A stretch of DNA of 37,008 nucleotides from contig CAKPKF010000014.1 of NCBI GenBank assembly GCA_934167175.1, positions 1-37,008 of the forward strand, in the 5' to 3' direction. The position numbers were made by a program, and so were the translations under genes. This DNA comes from an uncultured Clostridia bacterium. Its GTDB lineage: Bacteria; Bacillota; Clostridia; TANB77; CAG-508. The notes under the pieces were generated by a model. It was given only the letters and a program-made list of their open reading frames with translations. It made no database searches and was not told where the DNA came from. Shown piece by piece: positions 15,415-22,149 of the stretch; within the stretch, counting starts at the first letter, position 1; every line of letters starts with the position of its first letter.

Positions 15415-16407
15415 ATGGAAAATTACCCACCATATAAAATAACAGACAAAATGTTAAATTATGTGTCTGATATTATGAAAAAAATTGGAGAAGCAAATTA
15501 CTTTGAGAGTTTAAATCGTTTTCCAGAGTTAAGAAGAAAATCAAGGATTCGTTCAATTCATTCTTCTCTTGCTATTGAAAATAATCAGCTTTCTCTATTT
15601 CAAGTCGAAGATGTTATAAATGGAAAGCCTGTAATTGGAGAACAAAAAGATATTCAAGAAGTAAAAAATGCTTATCAAGCTTATGAACAAATTGATAAAG
15701 TTAATCCTTATTCTGTAGAAGATTTAAAGAAAATACATGGCATATTAACATTTTTAATCGAAAAAGATGCTGGAAAATTTAGAAATCATGGAGAGGGTGT
15801 TTTTGATAGAGATGTGCAAATATTTTTAGCTCCTCCTCATACAATGGTACCAACATTAATGGATAATTTATTTAATTGGATGAATGAAAATAAAGACAAA
15901 GTAAATCCATTAATATTATCTTCAATTTTTCATTATGAGTTTGTGTTTATCCATCCATTCCACGATGGTAATGGTAGAACAGCAAGATTATGGCAAACTG
16001 CGATTTTATCACATTGGGAAAAAGCTTTTACTTATTTACCAATAGAAAGTATGATAAAGAAAAATCAAAACGAATATTATCAAGCAATTCAAAATTGTAA
16101 TAATGCTGGAGAATCAAATGAATTCATCGAATTTATGTTAAAAATGATAAATGATACTGTTGATGAAATGAATAATTCAAAAGAAATGAAAGATAAATCT
16201 ATGTTACTTTTTTCTGATAATGAATTAAAAGTTTTAGAATGTATTAAGAAAAATGTTATTATTGGTGCAAAAGATATAATTGAAATTACTAAACTTTCTG
16301 ACAGTACAGTAAGAAGAACTTTAAAAAAGCTATTACAAAATAATCAAATTGAAACAACAGATAATAATGAAAAATCTCCAAATAAAAAATATAAATTGAC
16401 AGAGTAA
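15415..16407 (+). CDS. Fic-family protein (probable AMP transferase), self-inhibited class with C-terminal winged helix
   Basis: Fic proteins usually transfer AMP to hydroxyl groups of target proteins. The protein has 330 residues. ATG 15415 (MENYPPYK) lies 8 bases after ggagg; the earlier in-frame ATG at 15400 has no site. The N-terminal helix carries HSSLAIENN, fitting the inhibitory (S/T)xxxE(G/N) motif. The catalytic motif HPFHDGNGRTAR (near 185-196) is complete with the His. A domain similar to those of Fic/DOC-wHTH proteins ends the chain: about residues 270-325 look like a winged helix (ITKLSDSTVRRTLKKLL). It follows the zinc-finger gene directly, and a terminator follows it. A toxin-antitoxin or defence role is possible but not shown. 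Confidence 0.92.
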   Translation: MENYPPYKITDKMLNYVSDIMKKIGEANYFESLNRFPELRRKSRIRSIHSSLAIENNQLSLFQVEDVINGKPVIGEQKDIQEVKNAYQAYEQIDKVNPYSVEDLKKIHGILTFLIEKDAGKFRNHGEGVFDRDVQIFLAPPHTMVPTLMDNLFNWMNENKDKVNPLILSSIFHYEFVFIHPFHDGNGRTARLWQTAILSHWEKAFTYLPIESMIKKNQNEYYQAIQNCNNAGESNEFIEFMLKMINDTVDEMNNSKEMKDKSMLLFSDNELKVLECIKKNVIIGAKDIIEITKLSDSTVRRTLKKLLQNNQIETTDNNEKSPNKKYKLTE

Positions 16408-16436
16408 TGACAGAGATATGACAGAGCTGAAAATAT

Positions 16437-16474
16437 AGCATTGTAGTAAAAAAGCTACAGTGTTATTTTTTTTG
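16437..16474 (+). terminator. Terminator of the zinc-finger/Fic operon
   Basis: A 10-bp stem with G-T pairs (16437-16446 with 16455-16464) is followed by A and eight T (16466-16473). Confidence 0.8.
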
Positions 16475-16515
16475 CAAAAAAATAATAAGTATTACAATTA
16501 GATAGAACTAATATA

Positions 16516-16728
16516 TTACTTATTATCTTCATCAACTATTGTTAAAAGTTCATCAAATGAACAATTTAATGCTTTGCAAAATCCTTCTAAATATTTATAA
16601 GAAATTGATTTTTTCCCTGATTTAATTGCTTTATTTAAATTATAAAACGATATATCCATTTCATTGCAAAGCCAAGATTTTGTTTTTCCTTGCTCTTTGA
16701 GCAATTTTTCAACATTTACTACTATCAA
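16516..16728 (-). CDS. XRE-family repressor
   Basis: The protein has 70 residues, almost entirely a Cro/C1-type helix-turn-helix (KSWLCNEMDISFYNLNKAIK) ending in FDELLTIVDED. The start is TTG 16728, about 6 bases after AGGAGG (16740-16735); no ATG is available nearby. It is divergent from the zinc-ribbon membrane gene, so it probably represses that operon and itself. It may instead act more widely on the element. Confidence 0.85.
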   Translation of the reverse strand: MIVVNVEKLLKEQGKTKSWLCNEMDISFYNLNKAIKSGKKSISYKYLEGFCKALNCSFDELLTIVDEDNK

Positions 16729-16862
16729 TTAATTCCTCCTATTAAGTATATCGAAGTTATTTTATAATATTAGTAAATTTTCTAGTAGCACTTGCAATTT
16801 AGAGCAAAAAGATATATTATATGAATATATAATGTATATTATTTATAAAAGGGGGTAATTTT
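16729..16862. promoter_or_regulatory. Divergent control region of the XRE and zinc-ribbon genes
   Basis: The region holds a 7-bp-arm palindrome ATTATAT-GAAT-ATATAAT (16816-16833) that includes TATAAT on the plus strand (16828-16833), about 15 bases before the ribosome binding site. It is a fair operator candidate for the XRE repressor. Confidence 0.35.
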
Positions 16863-17807
16863 TTGGTGAAAGATGTAGAAGAAAAAGAAAATGATATAAA
16901 AAAGTGCTTAAATTGTGGGAATATTTTAAACAAAGAAGAAGAATTTTGTACTAAATGTGGAATAAAATATGGAGAAACAAAGAAATCTATCTGCCCAAAA
17001 TGTAAAAGAGAAGTAGAATTTGGAAAAAAATTTTGTCCAAAATGTGGCGCAAAAATTGATGTGAAAATGTCAGATAAAATTGACTATACAAAAAATGCTT
17101 TTTTAAAAAACAAAATTGATAAAAAGATTTTTAAAATTCTAATAATAGTTATAATTTTAATTGCATTCGGTTTTTTAGGAAATTTAATTGTAAAAAAAGT
17201 AAATATTTCTGTAGATGAATTGATTTCTCAAGAACGATATGAAGATGCTTATAAAAAAGCAAAAAAAGATGAAGATAAATCAAAAGTAATAAATGCTTTA
17301 TTAGAAAAAGGGAAATTTAGTGAAGCTTATAGGATTTCTTTTGATACTAAAATTAGTTTTATAAATGAACTAGCTGTATATTCTTATGAAATTAGTCAAG
17401 GACTTAAAAATCCATCATCATTTAAACTACAAGAAGTGTATTATGATGAATCGAACAAGGCTATTGTGTTTGTAGTAGGTGGAAATAATAGTTACGGAGG
17501 AATAGTAACAGGATATTATTATTACACATATAGTGATAACAAATCAAAATATACATTATATACACATATTTCTGATTTTGACAAAGAAAAAACATATAGT
17601 TGGGATACATATAGTGAAAAATTAGAAAAATCATTGAAAAATTTAGCGAAAGAAAAAGTCGCAACTATTATTTCAAATGATGGAAATAAAGTTGATAATA
17701 GTACTGTTGATATTATTAATAAGTTATTTGAAGGTAATATTTTAAGAGAAGTTAAATTTCCAGATTATATTGGAAATAATTCAAACGAAAATAGTGACAA
17801 TGTATAA
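16863..17807 (+). CDS. Double zinc-ribbon membrane protein
   Basis: The protein has about 314 residues. No ATG is available; TTG 16863 or GTG 16866 follows aaaaggggg by 7 or 10 bases. Two zinc ribbons lie in residues 15-61 (Cys15/18/29/32 and Cys44/47/58/61, all Cys-x2-Cys pairs). A basic linker and one membrane helix (about 89-110, KILIIVIILIAFGFLGNLIV) follow. The outer part begins with a helical hairpin of TPR type (ERYEDAYKKAKKDEDKSKVI) and ends in an unknown beta-rich domain with YGGIVTGYYYYTYS. Such zinc-ribbon membrane proteins are common in Firmicutes, but their role is mostly unknown. It is followed by the 88-residue membrane protein, probably in one operon. Confidence 0.72.
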   Translation: MVKDVEEKENDIKKCLNCGNILNKEEEFCTKCGIKYGETKKSICPKCKREVEFGKKFCPKCGAKIDVKMSDKIDYTKNAFLKNKIDKKIFKILIIVIILIAFGFLGNLIVKKVNISVDELISQERYEDAYKKAKKDEDKSKVINALLEKGKFSEAYRISFDTKISFINELAVYSYEISQGLKNPSSFKLQEVYYDESNKAIVFVVGGNNSYGGIVTGYYYYTYSDNKSKYTLYTHISDFDKEKTYSWDTYSEKLEKSLKNLAKEKVATIISNDGNKVDNSTVDIINKLFEGNILREVKFPDYIGNNSNENSDNV

Positions 17808-17850
17808 AAAGAAAGAGGTATTGATATGAAATTTAAAAGAAGGAAATGGT

Positions 17851-18117
17851 TTGTGCTTTAGATATATTCCACCAATGATTATTAATCAGCCGGGACATAT
17901 TATTGTATCAGATTTTATATCGTATGAACAAATAAGTAAAATGTTAATAGATAAATCTGCACAATTAAAGAAAGAAAAGATTCAAAGTGATAATCAAAAA
18001 AAAGAAATTGAAAATAGTGCAAAAAATAATGCTTTCTGGATTGTGTTAATTGTATTTATAATTCCTGCAATATTTTGGATAATTTATGAAGTTTGTATTT
18101 TAGATATGATATATTAA
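17851..18117 (+). CDS. Small membrane protein, 5' end possibly frameshifted
   Basis: The open frame gives 88 residues from TTG 17851, preceded by agaagga. It ends in a coiled-coil stretch (about 38-60) and a membrane helix (AFWIVLIVFIIPAIFWIIY). A better start exists in another frame: ATG 17826 lies 7 bases after agagg but stops after 11 codons. Dropping one A from the run of four at 17835-17838 joins that ATG to this frame and gives MKFKEGNGLCFRYIPPMI. So the gene may be a frameshifted longer protein of 96 residues. Function unknown; it follows the zinc-ribbon gene. Confidence 0.55.
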   Translation: MCFRYIPPMIINQPGHIIVSDFISYEQISKMLIDKSAQLKKEKIQSDNQKKEIENSAKNNAFWIVLIVFIIPAIFWIIYEVCILDMIY

Positions 18118-18177
18118 AATAATTATATATTATAAGGAATAGATATAAATATAAATTAGTTTATAACAAATATTAAT

Positions 18178-18204
18178 GCTAGCCATATTTAAAATATGGC
18201 TAGC
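18178..18204. terminator. Palindromic terminator between convergent genes
   Basis: GCTAGCCATATTT and its exact complement surround a single base (18178-18204). It sits between the 88-residue gene and the relaxase remnant, which face each other, and can form a hairpin in both transcripts. The T tracts are weak. Confidence 0.6.
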
Positions 18205-18210
18205 TAATGC

Positions 18211-18633
18211 TTATTTAGTGTAAATATTTTCTATAGTGGATTTACTAGATTCTCTAAATATTTTTATATTTTCTTTTAAAGATGCGATTCCATTTTCAGC
18301 TCTTTTAATTGCACGATCAATTACTTTTATGTCTTTATCTAGTAAACTGCTTTTAAACTTATTCTCGTTGATTTGTTTTAATAAAATCTCTTTGTTTTCT
18401 TTATTTGAAGTAGAATTATATTTTCTCCATAAAACTTCTCTTTCAGCCTTTAAATTTAACAAAGCAATTTTTGATTTTTTTATATAATCTTTTAATTCGT
18501 TTATATTTTTTAATTGTAATCTTCCTATAGTTCTATTTTCTTCAGAAAATTCATCCATTATTTTTATAGCTTTATAATACTCAGGAGATTTTTTACTTTT
18601 CTCATTGCGAATATTTTTCTTTTGAGGTAGCAA
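18211..18633 (-). pseudogene. C-terminal fragment of the frameshifted relaxase
   Basis: The open frame gives 140 residues from TTG 18633, but it has no ribosome binding site there. The frame continues upstream without a stop to the A run at 18686-18680 and encodes NNWYIAFLYLLDLLLPQKK, which looks like the membrane-like/relaxase linker seen in MobP relaxases before their coiled C-terminus. The rest is a long coiled coil (SPEYYKAIKIMDEFSEENRT and onwards). One extra A in the run restores a single relaxase of about 431 residues over 18211-19505. I read this as the broken C-terminal part of the upstream gene, unless ribosomal slippage joins them. Confidence 0.75.
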
Positions 18634-18656
18634 TAAATCTAGCAGATATAAGAAAG

Positions 18657-19505
18657 CTATATACCAATTATTAAAACTATTTTTTTATATTTATTAAGAC
18701 AGCCTTTAGCGCACTTATAAACACTTATTTTTTTAAACTCATTATATTGAGAAATTCTTTGTTGTCTTTTTAAGTTTTTATTTCTTTGTATTTTGCATTG
18801 GATATTAAATACTGAATAATTTTCTCCAAAGGTTCGTTCTAGTCTAATGCTTCTACTGAAATATGGAGAAGTAATTGTGTTATATTTTCCTTTATCTTTT
18901 ATAAAATAATCTTTAGTATTTAAAATGTTCTTATATTCTTTATAACTATTAGAATTACTAATAGCAAAATCAATATCATATTTTATTTGTTGTATTCTCT
19001 CATCACTTCCAAAATAATTATCTAATCGTTTTTCTCTAATAGCTTTTTCTGTAACGATAGTGCTTAAATTGTAGTCACTACAAATTCTGTCTGAAGTATC
19101 TTTTAAAAGTGTAATTTGAGTATTACTATTATGATATTTTAATCCATCTATAAAACTAACAGAATTTACAACAATATGATTGTGAACATTTTTCTTGTTT
19201 ATATGAGTACAAACTAATACTTGATATTTATCTCGAAACATTTCTTCAGCAAGTATTGTTCCAATTTCATTTGCAGTTTGTGGAGTCACTTCATAGCCAT
19301 CAAAAGATTGAATTATATGGTATGCTAATATTCCTGTTTCTTTATTGAAAGATTTTTTAACTTTAGCCATTTCTTGATATGCTGTTTTAGTTAAGCAATT
19401 TACACTATCAATTAAAATTCCATCATTTGTTTTCTTGTCATTTTTAACATAGTTAATAACTTTATCTAAATTGCTTTTTATATTAATAATTTTTATTACA
19501 GCCAT
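18657..19505 (-). CDS. MobP-type relaxase, N-terminal catalytic part (frameshifted)
   Basis: Relaxases nick oriT and carry the strand during conjugative transfer. The 282 residues include the N-terminal INYVKNDKKT segment with the probable active Tyr, and the three-His metal motif CTHINKKNVHNHIVVNSVSF (about 103-122), both typical of MobP/MobA-MobL relaxases. After residue 275 the frame turns into KKIVLIIGI and stops. The natural continuation lies in the -1 frame after seven A (18686-18680). The catalytic domain is complete, so nicking may persist. It starts 14 bases after mobC, in one operon. Confidence 0.88.
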   Translation of the reverse strand: MAVIKIINIKSNLDKVINYVKNDKKTNDGILIDSVNCLTKTAYQEMAKVKKSFNKETGILAYHIIQSFDGYEVTPQTANEIGTILAEEMFRDKYQVLVCTHINKKNVHNHIVVNSVSFIDGLKYHNSNTQITLLKDTSDRICSDYNLSTIVTEKAIREKRLDNYFGSDERIQQIKYDIDFAISNSNSYKEYKNILNTKDYFIKDKGKYNTITSPYFSRSIRLERTFGENYSVFNIQCKIQRNKNLKRQQRISQYNEFKKISVYKCAKGCLNKYKKIVLIIGI

Positions 19506-19519
19506 TATAACACCTCCGT

Positions 19520-19834
19520 TTATTTATAAATTTGATTTTGATAGTTTGTTATAAATTCAGCTAAAGCTGTTTTAATATATTTTAAATCAGACTCTGTTGC
19601 ATAACCAAAAGTATTACTTAACCTTGCAATTTGATTTATATTATTTGCAATACCTATAAGCTCTTTTAAAAATCGGATTACTTCTTGTGTAGGTTGTTCT
19701 ATTATTTTCTTATTAGTAATACATCTTCTAAAAAATTCTGCTTCAGTAATTCCTGCTTTTATAATTTTTTGTTTTAACATCTCTTCTTCATCAATATTTA
19801 ACCAAAATTGTTTTCTTATATTTCTTTTTCTCAT
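19520..19834 (-). CDS. mobC: MobC-like relaxosome accessory protein
   Basis: The protein has 104 residues and starts at ATG 19834 behind ggaaggag. It reads as a ribbon-helix-helix MobC: an N-terminal basic strand (RKRNIRKQFWLNIDEEE), then AGITEAEFFRRCI, and a C-terminal helix with LIGIANNINQIARLSN, the most typical part of the family. MobC proteins bind oriT and help the relaxase open the strands. It lies directly upstream of the relaxase and directly downstream of the oriT candidate, the usual order. Confidence 0.88.
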   Translation of the reverse strand: MRKRNIRKQFWLNIDEEEMLKQKIIKAGITEAEFFRRCITNKKIIEQPTQEVIRFLKELIGIANNINQIARLSNTFGYATESDLKYIKTALAEFITNYQNQIYK

Positions 19835-19849
19835 TGATTATATTCTCCT

Positions 19850-19880
19850 TCCATAAAAAATAGAGTAGCAAATGCTACTC
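19850..19880 (-). terminator. Hairpin with T run just before mobC
   Basis: On the minus strand a perfect 7-bp stem (GAGTAGC/GCTACTC, 19880-19863) is followed by TATTTTTT and then at once by the ribosome binding site of mobC. It may end the TnpV transcript, act as an attenuator for the mob genes, or belong to oriT. Confidence 0.6.
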
Positions 19881-19881
19881 C

Positions 19882-19975
19882 GAATAATAGGGTTTGGGAC
19901 AAAGTCTCATTTATAAAATTTTCAAGCGGTGTTTGTGTGGCAGCACAAATGCGTCGCTTGCTACATAAAGATATA
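19882..19975 (-). other. Candidate oriT
   Basis: This 94-base stretch between TnpV and mobC is richer in G/C than its surroundings. It holds a nested inverted repeat, CAAGCG/CGCTTG (19923-19928 with 19955-19960) around TTTGTG/CACAAA (19932-19937 with 19944-19949), and next to it the motif GGGACAAAGTCTC (19896-19908). Non-coding DNA with nested repeats directly before mobC and the relaxase is where oriT normally lies. The nic site cannot be named. Confidence 0.5.
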
Positions 19976-20371
19976 TTATTTATAAATAATATCACCATAT
20001 ACAATCTCTTCAGCTTGATTTTTTATTGCATTCATCGTACCAATCCAGTATAGAGGATTAGTATTTTTTATATCTTCAGTTAATTCACTTTTAGCTTTTA
20101 AACTTTCTATAAGTTCATTAACTTTTTTATTGCAAAGTTTATCTATTTCTATTAAATAAGTCTGTAATTTTCCGTCTAATAATAAATCTGTTATCACATA
20201 AGGTTTATGCTTTTGTAAATATCGTTGTCTAGCTCTACCATATTTACCAATTATATAATTTGATTCCTTTTCAATTAGAATTGATAAATTAGGCAAATAG
20301 TAATCTCTAACAAGAGTATATTCAATTCCTGTTTTTTCATCTATAATTGTTTTATCTAAATTTTTATTCAT
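19976..20371 (-). CDS. tnpV: TnpV-family transposon-encoded protein
   Basis: The protein has 131 residues. ATG 20371 (MNKNLDK) is 9 bases after aaggag; the TTG at 20377 is too close to that site. The chain matches TnpV proteins of clostridial mobile elements along its whole length: YYLPNLSI, IIGKYGRARQRYLQKHKP, DLLLDGKLQTYLIEID, and PLYWIGTMNAIKNQAEEIV. The function of TnpV is unknown. It follows the RepA gene by 15 bases, so the two are probably one operon. Confidence 0.85.
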   Translation of the reverse strand: MNKNLDKTIIDEKTGIEYTLVRDYYLPNLSILIEKESNYIIGKYGRARQRYLQKHKPYVITDLLLDGKLQTYLIEIDKLCNKKVNELIESLKAKSELTEDIKNTNPLYWIGTMNAIKNQAEEIVYGDIIYK

Positions 20372-20386
20372 AATCAAAATCTCCTT

Positions 20387-20950
20387 TTATTTATCATTTT
20401 CTATAGGATTATAATTACAATATAACATCATTAATTCTTCTTCTGAATAATGTCTTTGTTCAAAATTGGCAGCAATAGATTTATTAGTTCTTTTTATATT
20501 GTTATTATTAGTATTGTTTCTGTGTAAATTATTCATATCAGAAGATGTAGAATTTACATCTCTTGAAGTGTAATTTTTACACATATATTCATCAAGCTCT
20601 GTATCGTATTTATATTGCAATGGAAATATTTTATTTGCTTTAGTCATTCCTTGTTTTTCTTCATATATCAGCTCGAATTTATTTAATTCTTTAAAAGCAT
20701 TGATTATAGGTTTGTTTGATAATTTTAAAAGCTTTTTAAAATCTTTTCTTTTATAATAAAGATAAGGGTGTCCATTTTCGACCCAACCATTTCTTATAGA
20801 TAAAAAAGCTCTATCTATTAAAAATCCATATATAATAATTGCAACAGGAAATAACCCCTCATAATATTTACTTACAAATAATTTCTTTGGTAATTGTATA
20901 GTTCTATATTTAAAAGCATCTGCTGTTGTATAATAATTTAATTCTTCCAT
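20387..20950 (-). CDS. RepA_N-type replication initiator
   Basis: The protein has 187 residues. Residues about 5-115 form the RepA N-terminal winged-helix domain (QLPKKLFVSKYYEGLFPVA, YGFLIDRAFLSIRNGW, then YLYYKRKDFKKLLKLSNKPI). The C-terminal part is low in complexity (NNLHRNNTNNNNIKRTNKS) and ends EEELMMLYCNYNP, the short C-terminal motif often seen in these proteins. It probably starts replication of the excised circle. It is the first gene inside the right end of the element and is followed by TnpV. Confidence 0.85.
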   Translation of the reverse strand: MEELNYYTTADAFKYRTIQLPKKLFVSKYYEGLFPVAIIIYGFLIDRAFLSIRNGWVENGHPYLYYKRKDFKKLLKLSNKPIINAFKELNKFELIYEEKQGMTKANKIFPLQYKYDTELDEYMCKNYTSRDVNSTSSDMNNLHRNNTNNNNIKRTNKSIAANFEQRHYSEEELMMLYCNYNPIENDK

Positions 20951-21018
20951 ATTAGTCCCTTTCCAAAACTAATATAATTTGATAATAGGGTAAATAAAGA
21001 ATAAAAAGTTCTGATTTT

Positions 21019-21039
21019 TTTGGAACTTTAATTTGGAAC
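21019..21039. repeat. Two direct TTTGGAAC repeats near the right end
   Basis: TTTGGAAC occurs at 21019-21026 and 21032-21039, with a weaker TAGAAC at 21044-21049, upstream of RepA. The same 8-mer is inverted near the left end (11866-11884). They may be recombinase arm sites or RepA iterons. Confidence 0.4.
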
Positions 21040-21088
21040 ATTTTAGAACAATTTTGAGAAATTGTCAGAAATGAAAGCAAAATAAAAA

Positions 21089-21120
21089 CACTTACTAAAA
21101 CCTTATGATAAGTGCTTTTT
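21089..21120 (-). terminator. Hairpin that now follows tRNA-Leu
   Basis: CACTTA/TAAGTG arms (21089-21094 with 21109-21114) have runs of A and T on the two sides, so the hairpin can terminate transcripts on both strands. It lies about 60 bases past the tRNA 3' end, inside the element, and replaces the displaced terminator at 11757. Confidence 0.5.
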
Positions 21121-21175
21121 ATATGTTTTTGACTTTTCTAAAATTCTAATGAATTCTGTGAAAAATCGTAATTTT

Positions 21176-21187
21176 TGGTGCGGATGA
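21176..21187. repeat. Right attachment repeat, within the tRNA 3' end
   Basis: TGGTGCGGATGA is identical to 11795-11806. It is the complement of the acceptor end of tRNA-Leu with its CCA, so the gene stays intact after integration. Confidence 0.85.
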
Positions 21188-21259
21188 GAGGACTCGAACC
21201 TCCACGCCGTTGGCACTGGTTCCTAAGACCAGCGCGTCTGCCAGTTCCGCCACATCCGC
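21176..21259 (-). tRNA. tRNA-Leu (anticodon UAG)
   Basis: The gene is 84 bases long with encoded CCA. The acceptor stem pairs GCGGATG with CATCCGC. The anticodon arm is CTGGT-CTTAGGA-ACCAG, so the anticodon is UAG (reads CUA and related Leu codons). A class II variable arm (TGCCAACGGCG) and the T arm with GGTTCGAGTCC follow. Its 3' end is the attachment site of the element. Confidence 0.97.
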
Positions 21260-21278
21260 ATTTCTACTGACAATATAT

Positions 21279-21308
21279 ATATTAGCACACCATAACTTCT
21301 ATTGTCAA
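21279..21308 (-). promoter_or_regulatory. Promoter of tRNA-Leu
   Basis: On the minus strand TTGACA (21308-21303), an 18-base spacer and TAATAT (21284-21279) lie about 20 bases before the mature 5' end. Confidence 0.75.
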
Positions 21309-21344
21309 TAGTTAATTCAGATTTTTTCAAATTTCTCTTTCACA

Positions 21345-22007
21345 TTACCTACTAACTTCTAATATAAATTCTTGCAATCCTTTTATAACTTTCTCTACAT
21401 TTTCAAATTGTTCTAAATCTCTGTATTTTAATGCTATTTCAACTTGCATACATGGTATTTTTGTCCTCTCTGCAATTGTTTTTGATACATTATAATGTTT
21501 ACTTGCTTTGAATAAATAATCCTGTTTTATATTTTTTACTCCGTTTTCTTCTAGTGATTTTATTAACAACTTAGGTAGTTCTAATTTTCCATTCAGATTT
21601 ATACCATTATTTGTTCCTATATCTATATTAAATTCATCTCTGTTTTTTGCTCCATGCAAATCTATTAGTAATTTTATATTATTCTCACTTATTATTCTTT
21701 CTATTTCTTTTTTATACCCACCATCTTCGTCATAATAATTAGGATCTGAACCTTCATTATATATTCTATAAATACATGAACATTTTGTTAAATCTGCTAA
21801 AACTTCCGCAATTGGTCCTGTCAAGCTATCTTGTATTTTAGGTTTTCCTTCTCTTAATTGTTTTACACTATGTGGTGCTGATAACAAAATAGGTGTGCTC
21901 CCTATTTTAAATTCATACGATTTTTTTGTTTTATCTATAATTCCATCTCCATCATTATGTTTGAACTTAGTATTATATTCATTTAACATTTCTTTTAAAT
22001 TATACAT
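21345..22007 (-). CDS. N-formylglutamate amidohydrolase-like protein
   Basis: The protein has 220 residues. It carries the marks of the N-formylglutamate amidohydrolase/FGase fold: LLSAPHSVKQLREG (a metal His), LLIDLHGAKNRDEFNIDIGT (second metal region) and CMQVEIALKYRD (Glu and later residues). The family removes formyl groups or related acyl amides with a metal ion. No other histidine-degradation gene is near, so the classic hut role is doubtful. The 5' site is weak (aagaagag). It ends close to the tRNA-Leu promoter and starts back-to-back with the 87-residue gene. Confidence 0.8.
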   Translation of the reverse strand: MYNLKEMLNEYNTKFKHNDGDGIIDKTKKSYEFKIGSTPILLSAPHSVKQLREGKPKIQDSLTGPIAEVLADLTKCSCIYRIYNEGSDPNYYDEDGGYKKEIERIISENNIKLLIDLHGAKNRDEFNIDIGTNNGINLNGKLELPKLLIKSLEENGVKNIKQDYLFKASKHYNVSKTIAERTKIPCMQVEIALKYRDLEQFENVEKVIKGLQEFILEVSR

Positions 22008-22044
22008 TTTATCTCTTCTTTCTAAATATCTTTTATGTTTCCTA

Positions 22045-22083
22045 TTGACTTTCCATAATAAGTGTTATATAATTGTGGAAAGT
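22045..22083 (+). promoter_or_regulatory. Promoter overlapped by a 12-bp-arm inverted repeat
   Basis: TTGACT (22045-22050), a 17-base spacer and TATAAT (22068-22073) make a strong promoter for the 87-residue gene. ACTTTCCATAAT (22048-22059) and ATTGTGGAAAGT (22072-22083) are inverted copies with one mismatch that cover the -35 and -10 boxes. This is a typical repressor layout. Confidence 0.65.
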
Positions 22084-22149
22084 ATTTTTTATACTTATTC
22101 AATAGTTGTTTTAATTTATAATTATATGTTTAGAACAGGAGGAAAAAGT

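Larger units (their letters stand above)
11795..21187. mobile_element. Integrative mobilizable element in tRNA-Leu
   Basis: About 9.4 kb lies between 12-bp direct repeats that copy the 3' end of tRNA-Leu(UAG). The content is that of an integrative mobilizable element: tyrosine integrase and excisionase next to the left end, MobC and a MobP-type relaxase, an oriT-like hairpin region, TnpV and a RepA_N initiator at the right end. No coupling protein or secretion genes are present, so transfer would need a helper. Cargo comprises an HTH protein, a zinc-finger/Fic pair, an XRE repressor and a zinc-ribbon membrane protein. The relaxase is frameshifted. Left of the left repeat lies the displaced tRNA terminator, which fixes that boundary. 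Confidence 0.9.

Noticed and set aside
22008..22149. Longer N-terminus for the 87-residue protein
   Set aside because: The frame runs through a strong promoter and its inverted repeat, and aggagg fits ATG 22150.
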